From NCBI RefSeq assembly GCF_000091545.1, contig NC_006461.1:1648304-1712303 (forward strand): a stretch of DNA of 64,000 nucleotides. Direction: 5' to 3'. A program made the position numbers and the translations under genes. Shown in pieces: positions 33,012 through 40,480 of the stretch. The DNA comes from Thermus thermophilus HB8. Lineage in GTDB: Bacteria > Deinococcota > Deinococci > Deinococcales > Thermaceae. Within the stretch, counting starts at the first letter, position 1. Every line of letters begins with the position of its first letter. The notes beneath the pieces were generated by a model. It searched no databases and had not been told where the DNA came from. It was given only the letters and a program-made list of their open reading frames with translations.

Positions 33012-34106
33012 GTGGAGGCGCTGGAAGAGGTCTTGGAGCTCCTTAAGCTCCCCCACCGGGGAAGCGCCACGGCCCTCGAGGCCGAGGCCTTCCGCAGGCT
33101 GGCCGGCTTCCTGGAGGCGCGGGGCCTTAAGCCCTCGGAGATCCCCTTCCGGGGGGTGCGAAGCTACGGCCCCGAGCTTTTGGCCCTAAGCCTCCTCCTG
33201 GGCCTCGGCTTCCTCTCTCCCCTTTTCCCCCTGGCGGGGGCCTTAGGCTTCTACCTCTACTTCACGGGCAGGAGGCCCTGGGGAAGGCTTTTGGACCGCC
33301 ACCCCTCGCGAAACCTCCTCGCCTGGAAGGGGGAGGGGACAAGGGCCCTCGTCCTCATGGCCCACGTGGACACGGCCAAGACCTACTTCCTCTACCACCC
33401 CAAGAGGGTGAAGGGCTTCCGGAGGAGCTTCCTCCTCAACGCCTGCCTCGCCCTGCTCTCCCCCCTTTTGGCCCTCACCCCCCTGAAATGGCCCCTAAGC
33501 CTCTACTTCCTCCTCCAGGCCGCCCTCCTCCTGCACCGGGAGCTTTCTGCTCCCTACGTGAAGGGGGGCAACGACAACGCAAGCGGCGTGGCCGTGGCCA
33601 CGGCCCTCTTCCTGGAGACCGACCCCCCTCCGGGCTTCCGGCTCGGCCTCGCCCTCACGGGGTGCGAGGAGGTGGGGGCCTTGGGGGCCAAGGCCCTCCT
33701 CCCCCACCTGCCCGAGGGGACGCTCGTCCTCAACCTGGACAACGTGGGCCGGGGGGAGCTCTTCTACGCCGAGGGGGAGGGGATGCTCCGCTACGTCCCC
33801 TACCGGGGGCCGCTCCTCGAGGCCGCCCGCAAGACCCCAGGGGCGAGGCCCGTACGCTACCGCCTGGCCTACTTTGACACCCTCCCCCTGGCGCAAAGGG
33901 GGTTTCCCACCCTCACCCTCGTCCGCCTGGAAGGGGGCGTCCCCCCGGACTGGCACTGGCCCACGGACACCTTCGCCCGCCTGGACCCAAAGGCCCTAAA
34001 GGACACCCTGGCCTACGCGCGAAGCCTCCTTAAGGCCCTGGTGGGCTTGCCTAGTAAATTGCCTTGTACCCCGGAGGGGGCGGGAGAAGGGAGAGAAGAA
34101 CCCTAA
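33012..34106 (+). CDS. M28-family peptidase with inserted membrane helices; C-terminus rewritten by an insertion sequence
   Basis: 364 aa. Zinc peptidase residues: MAHVDTAK, GGNDNASGVAVA, TGCEEVGALGA, NLDNVGRG and DWHWPTDTF. Hydrophobic helices at about residues 53-80 and 140-178 make it membrane-bound. The insertion sequence at 34043 replaces the native end: fusing the flanks at the 9-bp duplication restores LLKALVDKGQGDLLH and a TAA at 35109-35111. The present protein ends in about 20 residues encoded by the element. The catalytic part is untouched. Confidence 0.85.
   Translation: MEALEEVLELLKLPHRGSATALEAEAFRRLAGFLEARGLKPSEIPFRGVRSYGPELLALSLLLGLGFLSPLFPLAGALGFYLYFTGRRPWGRLLDRHPSRNLLAWKGEGTRALVLMAHVDTAKTYFLYHPKRVKGFRRSFLLNACLALLSPLLALTPLKWPLSLYFLLQAALLLHRELSAPYVKGGNDNASGVAVATALFLETDPPPGFRLGLALTGCEEVGALGAKALLPHLPEGTLVLNLDNVGRGELFYAEGEGMLRYVPYRGPLLEAARKTPGARPVRYRLAYFDTLPLAQRGFPTLTLVRLEGGVPPDWHWPTDTFARLDPKALKDTLAYARSLLKALVGLPSKLPCTPEGAGEGREEP
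34034..34042. repeat. 9-bp target-site duplication, left
   Basis: GGCCCTGGT, repeated exactly at 35072-35080 on the other side of the element. Confidence 0.92.
34043..34058 (+). repeat. Left terminal inverted repeat of the insertion sequence
   Basis: GGGCTTGCCTAGTAAA; matches the complement of 35056-35071 at 14 of 16 positions. Confidence 0.85.
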
Positions 34107-34740
34107 GGCCGTAGGCGATGAGCTCCAAAAGCGCCCGCGCCATGGCCGTCCAAGGCTTCCGCTCCCAAAGGTACCCCCCACCCAGCCGCGTCTTCATCCC
34201 CCCAAACACCCCCTCCACCACCCCGCGAAACCGGTACACCTCGGGGTCCCACCCCTCCCGCGCCCGCACCCGCGCCTCCTCCCTGGCCTCGCCCCCGCCC
34301 CGAAGCCGGATCACCGGCCGCACCCCCGCCTCCCCCAAAACCCCCCACACCTCCTTCCCGTCAAACCCCGCGTCCGCCAAAAGCCACCCCCGGGAAGGAG
34401 GAAACCGCCTCAGCACCTCCCCCCCAAGCCGGGGGTCCGGGGCGTAGCCCTCCCCCACCACTCCACCCCAGGGCCACAAGAGCCGCCTCTCCCTATCCCA
34501 CCGCATCAGGGCCAGAAGCCGCGCGTGCCCCCGCACCCGCCGCACCTCCTTCCCCCGACGAAAGCGGAGAAGCCGGTCCTTGCTCCGGTAGGCCAGCCCC
34601 GTGGTGTCCATGAGGTAGAGGGGGGGAAAGCGCCGCCAGGTGTGCCGGCGCCTCGTCCGAAGCCGCTTCGCCTTCCGGCGAGGACTCCGGGGCGAGATGG
34701 GCCTCCAGTTCCCGGGAAAGCCTCTCCAGGAGGGCCTCAA
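34051..34740 (-). CDS. Transposase, C-terminal frame (DDE domain)
   Basis: 229 codons. The IS5-type catalytic triad can be seen: YLMDTTGL, LLADAGFDGKEVW and FRGVVEGVFGGMKTRLGGG. A basic linker (RRKAKRLRTRRRHTWRR) precedes it. The frame lies +1 relative to the N-terminal frame, so the full protein needs frameshifting or the copy carries an indel. Its first codons overlap the other frame by about 250 bases. Confidence 0.8.
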   Translation of the reverse strand: MRPSWRGFPGNWRPISPRSPRRKAKRLRTRRRHTWRRFPPLYLMDTTGLAYRSKDRLLRFRRGKEVRRVRGHARLLALMRWDRERRLLWPWGGVVGEGYAPDPRLGGEVLRRFPPSRGWLLADAGFDGKEVWGVLGEAGVRPVIRLRGGGEAREEARVRAREGWDPEVYRFRGVVEGVFGGMKTRLGGGYLWERKPWTAMARALLELIAYGLRVLLSLLPPPPGYKAIY

Positions 34741-35023
34741 GGAGTTTGGGGTCCAGGTGCTTGAGGGCGTAGCGGGCCAGGGACTGGTGGGAAGGGAAGG
34801 GGCCTTCCATCAGGTCCTGGAGTGAGGCCTCCGTCTCGCGGTAGGTGAGGTGGAAGAAGGCGCGGAAGAGAAGGAGGGCCAGGTAAAGGGCGTGGCTGTA
34901 GCGCCAGGGGCGGCCCCGCTTGCCTTTGGGGGTGGGAGGGGCCACCTCCCGGGCCAGGCGCAGGCAGTGTTCCAGGACCTCCTTGGGGCTTGCCTCCCTG
35001 CGAAGGAAGCCTCGCTTGCCCAT
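34493..35023 (-). CDS. Transposase, N-terminal frame
   Basis: 176 codons from the ATG at 35023. RYSHALYLALLLFRAFFHLTYRETEASLQDLM and PSHQSLARYALKHLD are the N-terminal helical domain of IS5-like transposases. After about residue 115 the sequence loses sense (runs of A, S, P, G), which marks where the real protein would switch to the other frame. Confidence 0.78.
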   Translation of the reverse strand: MGKRGFLRREASPKEVLEHCLRLAREVAPPTPKGKRGRPWRYSHALYLALLLFRAFFHLTYRETEASLQDLMEGPFPSHQSLARYALKHLDPKLLEALLERLSRELEAHLAPESSPEGEAASDEAPAHLAALSPPLPHGHHGAGLPEQGPASPLSSGEGGAAGAGARAASGPDAVG

Positions 35024-35055
35024 CAGGAGAGAGATATACACCCGTCCTCCTGACC

Positions 35056-35071
35056 TTTGCAAGGCAAGCCC
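35056..35071 (-). repeat. Right terminal inverted repeat of the insertion sequence
   Basis: Minus strand GGGCTTGCCTTGCAAA. Confidence 0.85.
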
Positions 35072-35080
35072 GGCCCTGGT
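35072..35080. repeat. 9-bp target-site duplication, right
   Basis: GGCCCTGGT; its last T is also the first base of the TTGACA -35 box of tRNA-fMet. Confidence 0.92.
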
Positions 35081-35109
35081 TGACAAAGGCCAAGGGGATT
35101 TGCTACATT
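35080..35109 (+). promoter_or_regulatory. tRNA-fMet promoter abutting the insertion sequence
   Basis: -35 TTGACA (35080-35085), 18-base spacer, -10 TACATT (35104-35109), 12 bases before the tRNA. Upstream DNA is now the element rather than the peptidase gene. Confidence 0.82.
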
Positions 35110-35121
35110 AACCAATGGCGA

Positions 35122-35198
<77 letters not shown>

Positions 35199-35203
35199 GA
35201 ACC

Positions 35204-35234
35204 AAGCCCCGGACACCATGGGTCCGGGGCTTTT
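35204..35234 (+). terminator. Intrinsic terminator of tRNA-fMet
   Basis: AGCCCCGGAC pairs with GTCCGGGGCT around a 7-base loop, followed by TTT. Confidence 0.87.
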
Positions 35235-35238
35235 CCCT

Positions 35239-35244
35239 TACCCT
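35239..35244 (+). promoter_or_regulatory. -10 box before the pterin dehydratase gene
   Basis: TACCCT, 7 bases before the ATG at 35252; begins 4 bases after the tRNA terminator U-tract. Confidence 0.4.
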
Positions 35245-35251
35245 GGAAGGC

Positions 35252-35494
35252 ATGGACTGGGAGGAGCGGGAAAACCCCAAGCGGCTCGTCAAGACCTTCG
35301 CCTTCCCAAACTTCCGGGAGGCCCTGGACTTCGCCAACCGGGTGGGGGCCCTGGCCGAGCGGGAAAACCACCACCCCCGCCTCACCGTGGAGTGGGGCCG
35401 GGTGACGGTGGAGTGGTGGACCCACTCCGCAGGCGGGGTCACGGAGAAGGACCGGGAGATGGCGAGGCTCACCGACGCCCTCCTCCAGCGGTAA
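35252..35494 (+). CDS. 4a-hydroxytetrahydrobiopterin dehydratase (PCD/DCoH)
   Basis: 80 aa, single-domain. The family motif ENHHPRLTVEWGRVTVEWWTH followed by Asp in TEKDREMARL is intact. It recycles pterin cofactor after aromatic amino-acid hydroxylation; no hydroxylase gene is in the window. First gene of a four-gene unit ending in mutM. Confidence 0.92.
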   Translation: MDWEERENPKRLVKTFAFPNFREALDFANRVGALAERENHHPRLTVEWGRVTVEWWTHSAGGVTEKDREMARLTDALLQR

Positions 35495-35506
35495 CCTGGG
35501 GAGGCT

Positions 35507-35884
35507 ATGGAGGCGCGGACCCTAGAGCTCGTCTTCCCCGAGCACACCAACCCCTTGGGGGCCGCCTTCGGCGGCTTCGTCCTCGGGCTCATGGACAAGG
35601 TGGGCTCCTACGCCGCCGCCCGCCGGGCCAAGCGCCCCGTGGTGACCGTGGCGGTGGGCAGCGTGGAGTTCAAGGTGCCCATCCGCACCGGGGACCTCCT
35701 GGAGGTGGTGGCCCGGGTGGTGCGGGTGGGCCGGACCTCCCTCACCGTGGAGGTGGAGGTCTACAAGGAGCGCTTCGGGGAGGGGAACGGAAGGGTTCTG
35801 GCCACCCAGGGGGTCCTCACCTACGTGGCGGTGAACGAGAAGGGGGAGCCGGTCCCGGTGGAGGCCCATGCGGGTACTGATTGA
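35507..35884 (+). CDS. Hot-dog acyl-CoA thioesterase (YciA-like)
   Basis: 125 aa. LVFPEHTNPLGAAFGGFVLGLMDKVGSYAA is the acyl-CoA hydrolase signature (NxxGxxxGG plus D), followed by VGSVEFKVPIRTGDLLEV. Forms hexamers in the family; substrate unknown. Overlaps the next gene by 17 bases. Confidence 0.9.
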   Translation: MEARTLELVFPEHTNPLGAAFGGFVLGLMDKVGSYAAARRAKRPVVTVAVGSVEFKVPIRTGDLLEVVARVVRVGRTSLTVEVEVYKERFGEGNGRVLATQGVLTYVAVNEKGEPVPVEAHAGTD

Positions 35885-36206
35885 CGGCGCCTGCCCCTAC
35901 TGCCGCGCCCTGGGGCGGACCCTCAAGGCCCTGGACCTTGGGGGCACCCTCCAGGTGGTGCCCTTGCAAGAGGCCTCCGGCCTGGACCCGAAGGCGCTTC
36001 TGGAGGAGCTTCACGTCCTCGAGGGGGACCGGACCCACCGGGGCTACGCCGCCCTCCTCGCCCTGGCCCGGCGGCTTCCCCTCCTCTGGCCCCTTTACCC
36101 CCTTCTCCTCCTCCTCGTCCCCTTCGGGACGGGCGAGCGGCTCTACCGCTTCCTGGCGAAAAGGAGGCCCCGTGCCCGAGCTTCCCGAGGTGGAGACCAC
36201 CCGTAG
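35868..36206 (+). CDS. DCC-family thiol-disulfide oxidoreductase-like protein (DUF393)
   Basis: 112 aa. LIDGACPYCRALGRTLKALD gives the DxxCxxC motif of the DCC family near residues 6-14, on a thioredoxin-like core; a hydrophobic segment follows at about residues 70-90 (LLWPLYPLLLLLVPFG). Overlaps mutM by 35 bases. Confidence 0.85.
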   Translation: MRVLIDGACPYCRALGRTLKALDLGGTLQVVPLQEASGLDPKALLEELHVLEGDRTHRGYAALLALARRLPLLWPLYPLLLLLVPFGTGERLYRFLAKRRPRARASRGGDHP

Positions 36207-36975
36207 GCGGCTGCGCCCCCTGGTCCTGGGCCAGACCCTTAGGCAGGTGGTCCACCGCGACCCCGCCCGCTACCGGAACACGGCCCTGGCGGAGGGGAGG
36301 CGGATCCTGGAGGTGGACCGCCGGGGGAAGTTCCTCCTCTTCGCCCTCGAGGGCGGGGTGGAGCTCGTGGCCCACCTGGGGATGACGGGGGGGTTCCGGC
36401 TGGAGCCGACGCCCCACACCCGGGCGGCCCTGGTCCTCGAGGGCCGGACCCTCTACTTCCACGACCCCCGGCGCTTCGGGCGCCTCTTTGGGGTGCGGCG
36501 CGGGGACTACCGGGAGATCCCCCTCCTCCTCCGCCTCGGCCCCGAGCCCCTCTCGGAGGCCTTCGCCTTTCCCGGGTTCTTCCGAGGGCTGAAGGAGAGC
36601 GCGAGGCCCCTTAAGGCCCTCCTCCTGGACCAGCGCCTCGCCGCCGGGGTGGGCAACATCTACGCCGACGAGGCCCTCTTCCGCGCCCGCCTAAGCCCCT
36701 TCCGCCCCGCCCGAAGCCTCACCGAGGAGGAGGCGCGGCGCCTCTACCGGGCCCTGCGCGAGGTGCTGGCGGAGGCCGTGGAACTCGGGGGAAGCACCCT
36801 CTCGGACCAAAGCTACCGCCAGCCCGACGGCCTCCCTGGGGGCTTCCAGACGCGCCACGCCGTCTACGGCCGGGAGGGCCTCCCCTGCCCGGCCTGCGGG
36901 CGCCCGGTGGAGCGGCGGGTGGTGGCCGGGCGGGGCACCCACTTCTGCCCCACCTGCCAGGGGGAAGGCCCCTAG
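36172..36975 (+). CDS. mutM: Formamidopyrimidine-DNA glycosylase
   Basis: 267 aa from GTG. Removes 8-oxoguanine and formamidopyrimidines. After the start codon comes PELPEVETTRR (catalytic Pro1 and Glu2), then AAGVGNIYADEALF, STLSDQSYRQPDG, and the zinc finger CPACGRPVERRVVAGRGTHFCPTC. GGAGG lies 5 bases upstream of the GTG. The stop overlaps thiP tail to tail by 4 bases. Confidence 0.97.
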   Translation: MPELPEVETTRRRLRPLVLGQTLRQVVHRDPARYRNTALAEGRRILEVDRRGKFLLFALEGGVELVAHLGMTGGFRLEPTPHTRAALVLEGRTLYFHDPRRFGRLFGVRRGDYREIPLLLRLGPEPLSEAFAFPGFFRGLKESARPLKALLLDQRLAAGVGNIYADEALFRARLSPFRPARSLTEEEARRLYRALREVLAEAVELGGSTLSDQSYRQPDGLPGGFQTRHAVYGREGLPCPACGRPVERRVVAGRGTHFCPTCQGEGP

Positions 36976-38462
36976 CCAAACCGCCCCCGGCCCCGGTCCA
37001 GAAGGTAGAAGAGCCCGGCGGAGAGGAGGGCGAGGACCAGGGCCAGGGCCACCGCCTCCCGGAAAGGGCCCTCCCCGGGGCGGCCCAGCCGCTCGTAGAT
37101 GGCCAGGGCCAGGGTGGTCCACTCGGGCCGCCAGAGGACGAGGCTCGCCCCGAACTCCCCCAAAAGGGCCGCCAGGGCCAAGGCCGTCCCCGAGGAGAGG
37201 GCGGGGAGGAGGAGGGGAAGCTCCACCCGGAGGAAGGCCCGAAAAGGGCCCGCCCCCAGGACCCGGGCCGCCTGGAGGAGGCTCGGGGGGAGGCCCCGGA
37301 GGGCGGGGAGGAGGGCCCGGGCGAGGAGGGGGTAGGCGAGGAGGGCGTAGGCGGTGAGGAGGAGAAGGAGGGAGCCCCGGAGGCCAGGGTAGGCCACGAG
37401 GTACCCGAGGCCCACGGCCACCGGGCTCACCATGAGGGGCAGGAGGCCCAAGAGGTCCACCCAGAGCCTCCCCCGGGCGGCGAGGGCGTAGGCCACCCCC
37501 AAAAGGAGGGCCAGGCCCAAGGCCCCCAGGCTGAAGCGGAGGGTGTTGGTCAGGGCCAGGGGCAAGGGGGTGAAGTCCTCCGAGGCCCAGGCGGAGACCA
37601 AGGCCAGGGGCTCCAAGCGCAGGGCCAGGGCGAGGAGGGGGGCGTAAACCCCGAGGAAGAAGACCCCCATCCCCAGGGCCAAGGCCCACCCCCGCCCCCG
37701 CGGGAGGGGGCGGGGCGGAACGGGGGGCGGGAGGACCGCCCCCTGGAGGCGGAGGTAGAGGAGGGCCACCCCGGCCAAGGTGGCCACCTGGAGGAGCATG
37801 AGGGCGCTGGCCTCGGGGAAGGCCAGGCGGTAGGCGAGAAGGGTGTAGACCTCCACCTCCAAGGTGGCGTACCGGGGCCCTCCGAGGAGCAGGGGCACCC
37901 CGAAGGCGGAGAAGGCGTAGAGGAAGACGAGGAGGCCCGCCGAGCCCAAAGCGGGGAGGAGGAGGGGAAGCCCCACCCGGAGGAAGGCCCGAAAAGGGCT
38001 CGCCCCCAGGACCCGGGCCGCCTCCAGGGGCCTTTCCAGCGCCAGGGCCACCGGGAGGAGGATGCGCAGGGCGAGGCCCAGGTTGTAGAAAAGGGCGGCC
38101 CAGTAGAGGACGGCCCGGGTGCCGTAGAGGTCCAGGCCCAGAAGCCCTCGAGGCCCCACCAGGGCCAGAAACCCCAAGGCCACCACCGGGGTGGGCAGGA
38201 CGAAGGGCAGGGTGGAAAGGGCGAGGAAGCCCGCCCTACCCGGGAAGCGCCAGCGGAAGAGGAAGGCGAGGGGTAGGGCCAAGGCCAGGGTGAGGAGGGC
38301 GGAGCCGAGGCCGTACTCCAGGCTGAAGAGGTAGCGCTCCCAGTAGTAGGGGTTGGCCAGGGCGCGGCCGAACCCCTCCCCCACCCCCAGGACCAGGACC
38401 CGGCCTAAGGGGTAGAAGAGGGCGAAGGCGAGGAAGGCGAGGACCAGGGCGGCCGCGCCCAC
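36972..38462 (-). CDS. thiP: Thiamine ABC transporter permease (ThiP-like)
   Basis: 496 aa, about twelve helices, made of two homologous halves each with an EAA loop: AARVLGASPFRAFLRVGLPL and AARVLGAGPFRAFLRVELPL (nearly identical, about residues 146 and 395). Fused-permease form typical of ThiP and FbpB. GTG start 6 bases after the thiB stop. Thiamine as substrate is inferred from the TPP riboswitch. No ATPase gene follows. Confidence 0.88.
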   Translation of the reverse strand: MGAAALVLAFLAFALFYPLGRVLVLGVGEGFGRALANPYYWERYLFSLEYGLGSALLTLALALPLAFLFRWRFPGRAGFLALSTLPFVLPTPVVALGFLALVGPRGLLGLDLYGTRAVLYWAALFYNLGLALRILLPVALALERPLEAARVLGASPFRAFLRVGLPLLLPALGSAGLLVFLYAFSAFGVPLLLGGPRYATLEVEVYTLLAYRLAFPEASALMLLQVATLAGVALLYLRLQGAVLPPPVPPRPLPRGRGWALALGMGVFFLGVYAPLLALALRLEPLALVSAWASEDFTPLPLALTNTLRFSLGALGLALLLGVAYALAARGRLWVDLLGLLPLMVSPVAVGLGYLVAYPGLRGSLLLLLTAYALLAYPLLARALLPALRGLPPSLLQAARVLGAGPFRAFLRVELPLLLPALSSGTALALAALLGEFGASLVLWRPEWTTLALAIYERLGRPGEGPFREAVALALVLALLSAGLFYLLDRGRGRFG

Positions 38463-38468
38463 CCCAGC

Positions 38469-39503
38469 TCACCGCCGCCCGGCCCGCACCGCCTCGGGGT
38501 CCTGGCCCTGGAGGACCACCCGGGTCCACTCCTCAATCCACCGCTCCCGGTTCGCCGCCATGCGGGCCGGGTCCAGGCGCACGGCCCCGGCGGGAGGCGG
38601 GGTGAAGCGGAAGACCTCGGGCAGGCGGGCGTCCCGCCTGGCGGGGTAGACCCACATCTCCGTGGGGATGTTCTCCTGCACGGGGCGGGAGAGGAGCCAG
38701 TCCACGAAGCGGCGGGCGGCCTCCAGGTTCTTGGTCCCCTTGAGGATGCCCACGAACTCCACCTGGAAGAAGGCGAGCTCCGGGAAGAGGTTCCCGGTGG
38801 GGGGCTCCTTGTACTTGCCCTCGGAGTAGTAGACCTCGGCGGCGGGGCTCGTGGTGTAGGAGACCACCAGGGGCCGGTCCCCGCCGTGGAGGGTGAAGTG
38901 GGTGTAGTAGGCCTCGCTCCAGCCCTTGGCCACCCGGACGCCCCCGTCCCGGAGCCTGGCCCAGAAGTCCAGGTACCCGTCCTCCCCGAAGCGGGCCACC
39001 GTGGCCATCAGGAAGGCGAGGCCCGGGGAGCTGGTGGCGGGGTTCTCCACCACGAGCAGGCGGGCGTACTCCGGGCGGGCGAGGTCCTCCGGCCTTTGCG
39101 GCAGGGCCTTGCCCCGGAAGTAGGCCCGGTCGTAGTTGAGGCTGACGAAGCCGTAGTCCACGGGGATGGCCCGGAAGCTGGGGTCCAGAAGGAGCTCGGA
39201 GCGGAGGTTCCGGATCTCCGGGCTCACGTAGGGGAGGAGGATGTCCGCCTCGAGGGCCCGGGAGAGGAAGGTGTTGTCAAAGCCGTAGAGGACGTCGGCG
39301 ATGGGGGCCCCCTTGGAGAGGATGGCCTTGTTCAGGGTCTCCCCCGCGTCGCCTCCCTTGAGGAAGCGGAGCCGGATCCCCGTCTCCTCCTGGAACCGGG
39401 CGATGAGGGCCTTGTCCAGGGAGAAGCTGGAGTGGGTGAGGACCACGAGCTCCTGGGCCAAGCCCAGGGTCAGGAACGCCAAAGCCGCCAGGATTTTCCG
39501 CAT
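38469..39503 (-). CDS. thiB: Thiamine ABC transporter substrate-binding protein (ThiB-like)
   Basis: 344 aa. Signal peptide MRKILAALAFLTLGLAQ and a two-lobed binding protein of the ThiB/TbpA type: VVLTHSSFSLDKALIARFQEETG, ADVLYGFDNTFLSRA, FRAIPVDYGFVSLNYD and NPATSSPGLAFLMATV. The ATG at 39503 has AAGGAGGGG upstream; that site can be hidden in a hairpin controlled by the TPP riboswitch. Confidence 0.93.
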   Translation of the reverse strand: MRKILAALAFLTLGLAQELVVLTHSSFSLDKALIARFQEETGIRLRFLKGGDAGETLNKAILSKGAPIADVLYGFDNTFLSRALEADILLPYVSPEIRNLRSELLLDPSFRAIPVDYGFVSLNYDRAYFRGKALPQRPEDLARPEYARLLVVENPATSSPGLAFLMATVARFGEDGYLDFWARLRDGGVRVAKGWSEAYYTHFTLHGGDRPLVVSYTTSPAAEVYYSEGKYKEPPTGNLFPELAFFQVEFVGILKGTKNLEAARRFVDWLLSRPVQENIPTEMWVYPARRDARLPEVFRFTPPPAGAVRLDPARMAANRERWIEEWTRVVLQGQDPEAVRAGRR

Positions 39504-39507
39504 CGCG

Positions 39508-39532
39508 CCCCTCCTTGTCACCGGGAGGGGAT
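39508..39532 (-). promoter_or_regulatory. Ribosome-site sequestor hairpin of the thi riboswitch
   Basis: RNA CCCCUCC (39524-39530) can pair with the Shine-Dalgarno GGAGGGG (39508-39514), loop of 9. The overlapping CCCGGUGAC (39517-39525) can instead pair with GUCACCGGG at the 5' edge of the aptamer (39607-39615). Confidence 0.7.
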
Positions 39533-39619
39533 GGCCGTCACCTTCCCTACGCCGGCATGACCCGGATCAGGTTCCAAGGGTATGCTCTCAGCCCCTTTGG
39601 GGCACCCCCGGTGACGGCC
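39533..39619 (-). promoter_or_regulatory. TPP riboswitch (THI element)
   Basis: Conserved THI-box sequence on the minus strand: GGGGCUGAGA, ACCCUUGGAACCUGAUCC and GGGUCAUGCCGGCGUAGGGA regions in order, closed by a 10-bp P1 stem GGCCGUCACC/GGUGACGGCC (39610-39619 with 39533-39542). Lies upstream of thiB and thiP. Confidence 0.97.
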
Positions 39620-40480
39620 TCAGTCTACCAGAGGCCCGCGGAGGGCGGGGACCAAGGCGGCGAGGGCCTCCTTGAAGGCCTCCTCAAAGGCCTCGGGGGC
39701 GTCAATCCAGAGGTAGTGGCCCGCCTCCGGGAGGACCCGGATGGGGGCGCGGAGCCTCGAGGCCACCTCCTCGGCGTAGGGGTAGCTCGTCCCGTCCCGC
39801 TCCCCCACGAGGACGTAGAGGGGGCGGCGCTCCGGGGTGAGGTAAGGGGTGTAGTCCAGGCGCCAAAGCCCGTTGCGCAGGAAGGCGAGGCCGGGCGCGT
39901 CCGAACCCAAAATCCCCGCCCCCTCGGCGAGCCACTCGTAGGCCATCCGCCCCCGGGGGGTGGGGAACATGAGGCGGTCAAAGAGGGCCTTGGGCTCCTC
40001 CCGCTTGAGGGCCTCCTTGAGGTTCTCCTCCGGGTCGGGGAGGGGGGCAAGCCCCGCCGCCTCCGCCAGGCGGGCGGCGAGCCAAGGGAAGTTGACCCAG
40101 GGAGCGAGGAGGATGGCCCCTTCCGCCTGGGGAAAGCGCCTGAGCACCTCCAGGGCCACCACCGCTCCGAAGCCGTGGGCGAGGAGGCCGAAGCGCTCAA
40201 CCCCCAAGGCCTCGGCGAGGAGGAGGGTGTCCTCCACCAACGCGTCCACGGTGAAGAGCCTGGGGTCTTGGGGAAGCTCCAGGCTCCGCCCCGAGCCCCG
40301 CTGGTCAAAGTAGACCACGCGGAAGCCCTCCAGGTAGTCCTGGAGGCCTTCCCGCAGGACGTAGGCGTTCCCCCCGGGACCGCCGTGGAGGACGAAGAGG
40401 GCGGGCCCCTCCACGGGACCCACGTCCTCCACGTAAAGCTCCGCCTCCCCTACGGGGACGTACCCGATCTCTTCCCGCAT
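39620..40480 (-). CDS. Proline-iminopeptidase-like alpha/beta hydrolase lacking the Ser nucleophile
   Basis: 286 aa. Fold markers: VLHGGPGGNAY (oxyanion loop), FDQRGSGRS, GERDGTSYP (Asp) and EAGHYLWID (His). The nucleophile elbow reads GLLAHGFGAVVAL, so Gly103 stands where Ser is expected in GxSxG. The codon is GGC on the coding strand, not an ambiguous base. The protein resembles the T. thermophilus proline-iminopeptidase-related protein of known structure. Catalysis by the usual mechanism is doubtful. Confidence 0.85.
   Translation of the reverse strand: MREEIGYVPVGEAELYVEDVGPVEGPALFVLHGGPGGNAYVLREGLQDYLEGFRVVYFDQRGSGRSLELPQDPRLFTVDALVEDTLLLAEALGVERFGLLAHGFGAVVALEVLRRFPQAEGAILLAPWVNFPWLAARLAEAAGLAPLPDPEENLKEALKREEPKALFDRLMFPTPRGRMAYEWLAEGAGILGSDAPGLAFLRNGLWRLDYTPYLTPERRPLYVLVGERDGTSYPYAEEVASRLRAPIRVLPEAGHYLWIDAPEAFEEAFKEALAALVPALRGPLVD
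39622..39627 (-). promoter_or_regulatory. -10 box of the thi transport unit
   Basis: TAGACT on the minus strand, overlapping by one base the stop codon of the upstream hydrolase; transcripts would begin within the 5' strand of riboswitch P1. Confidence 0.5.

Larger units (their letters stand above)
34043..35071 (-). mobile_element. Insertion sequence, 1029 bp, IS5-like DDE transposase
   Basis: Bounded by imperfect inverted repeats GGGCTTGCCT-A-G-T-AAA (left) and GGGCTTGCCT-T-G-C-AAA (right, complement), 14 of 16 identical, and by exact 9-bp duplications. It carries a transposase in two overlapping frames on the minus strand. A 9-bp duplication within the IS5 family fits an IS903-like habit; family assignment is from protein motifs only. 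Confidence 0.9.

Noticed and set aside
36972..38462. Duplicated segments in thiP as a repeat element.
   Set aside because: They are the two EAA loops of a fused permease formed by ancient duplication.
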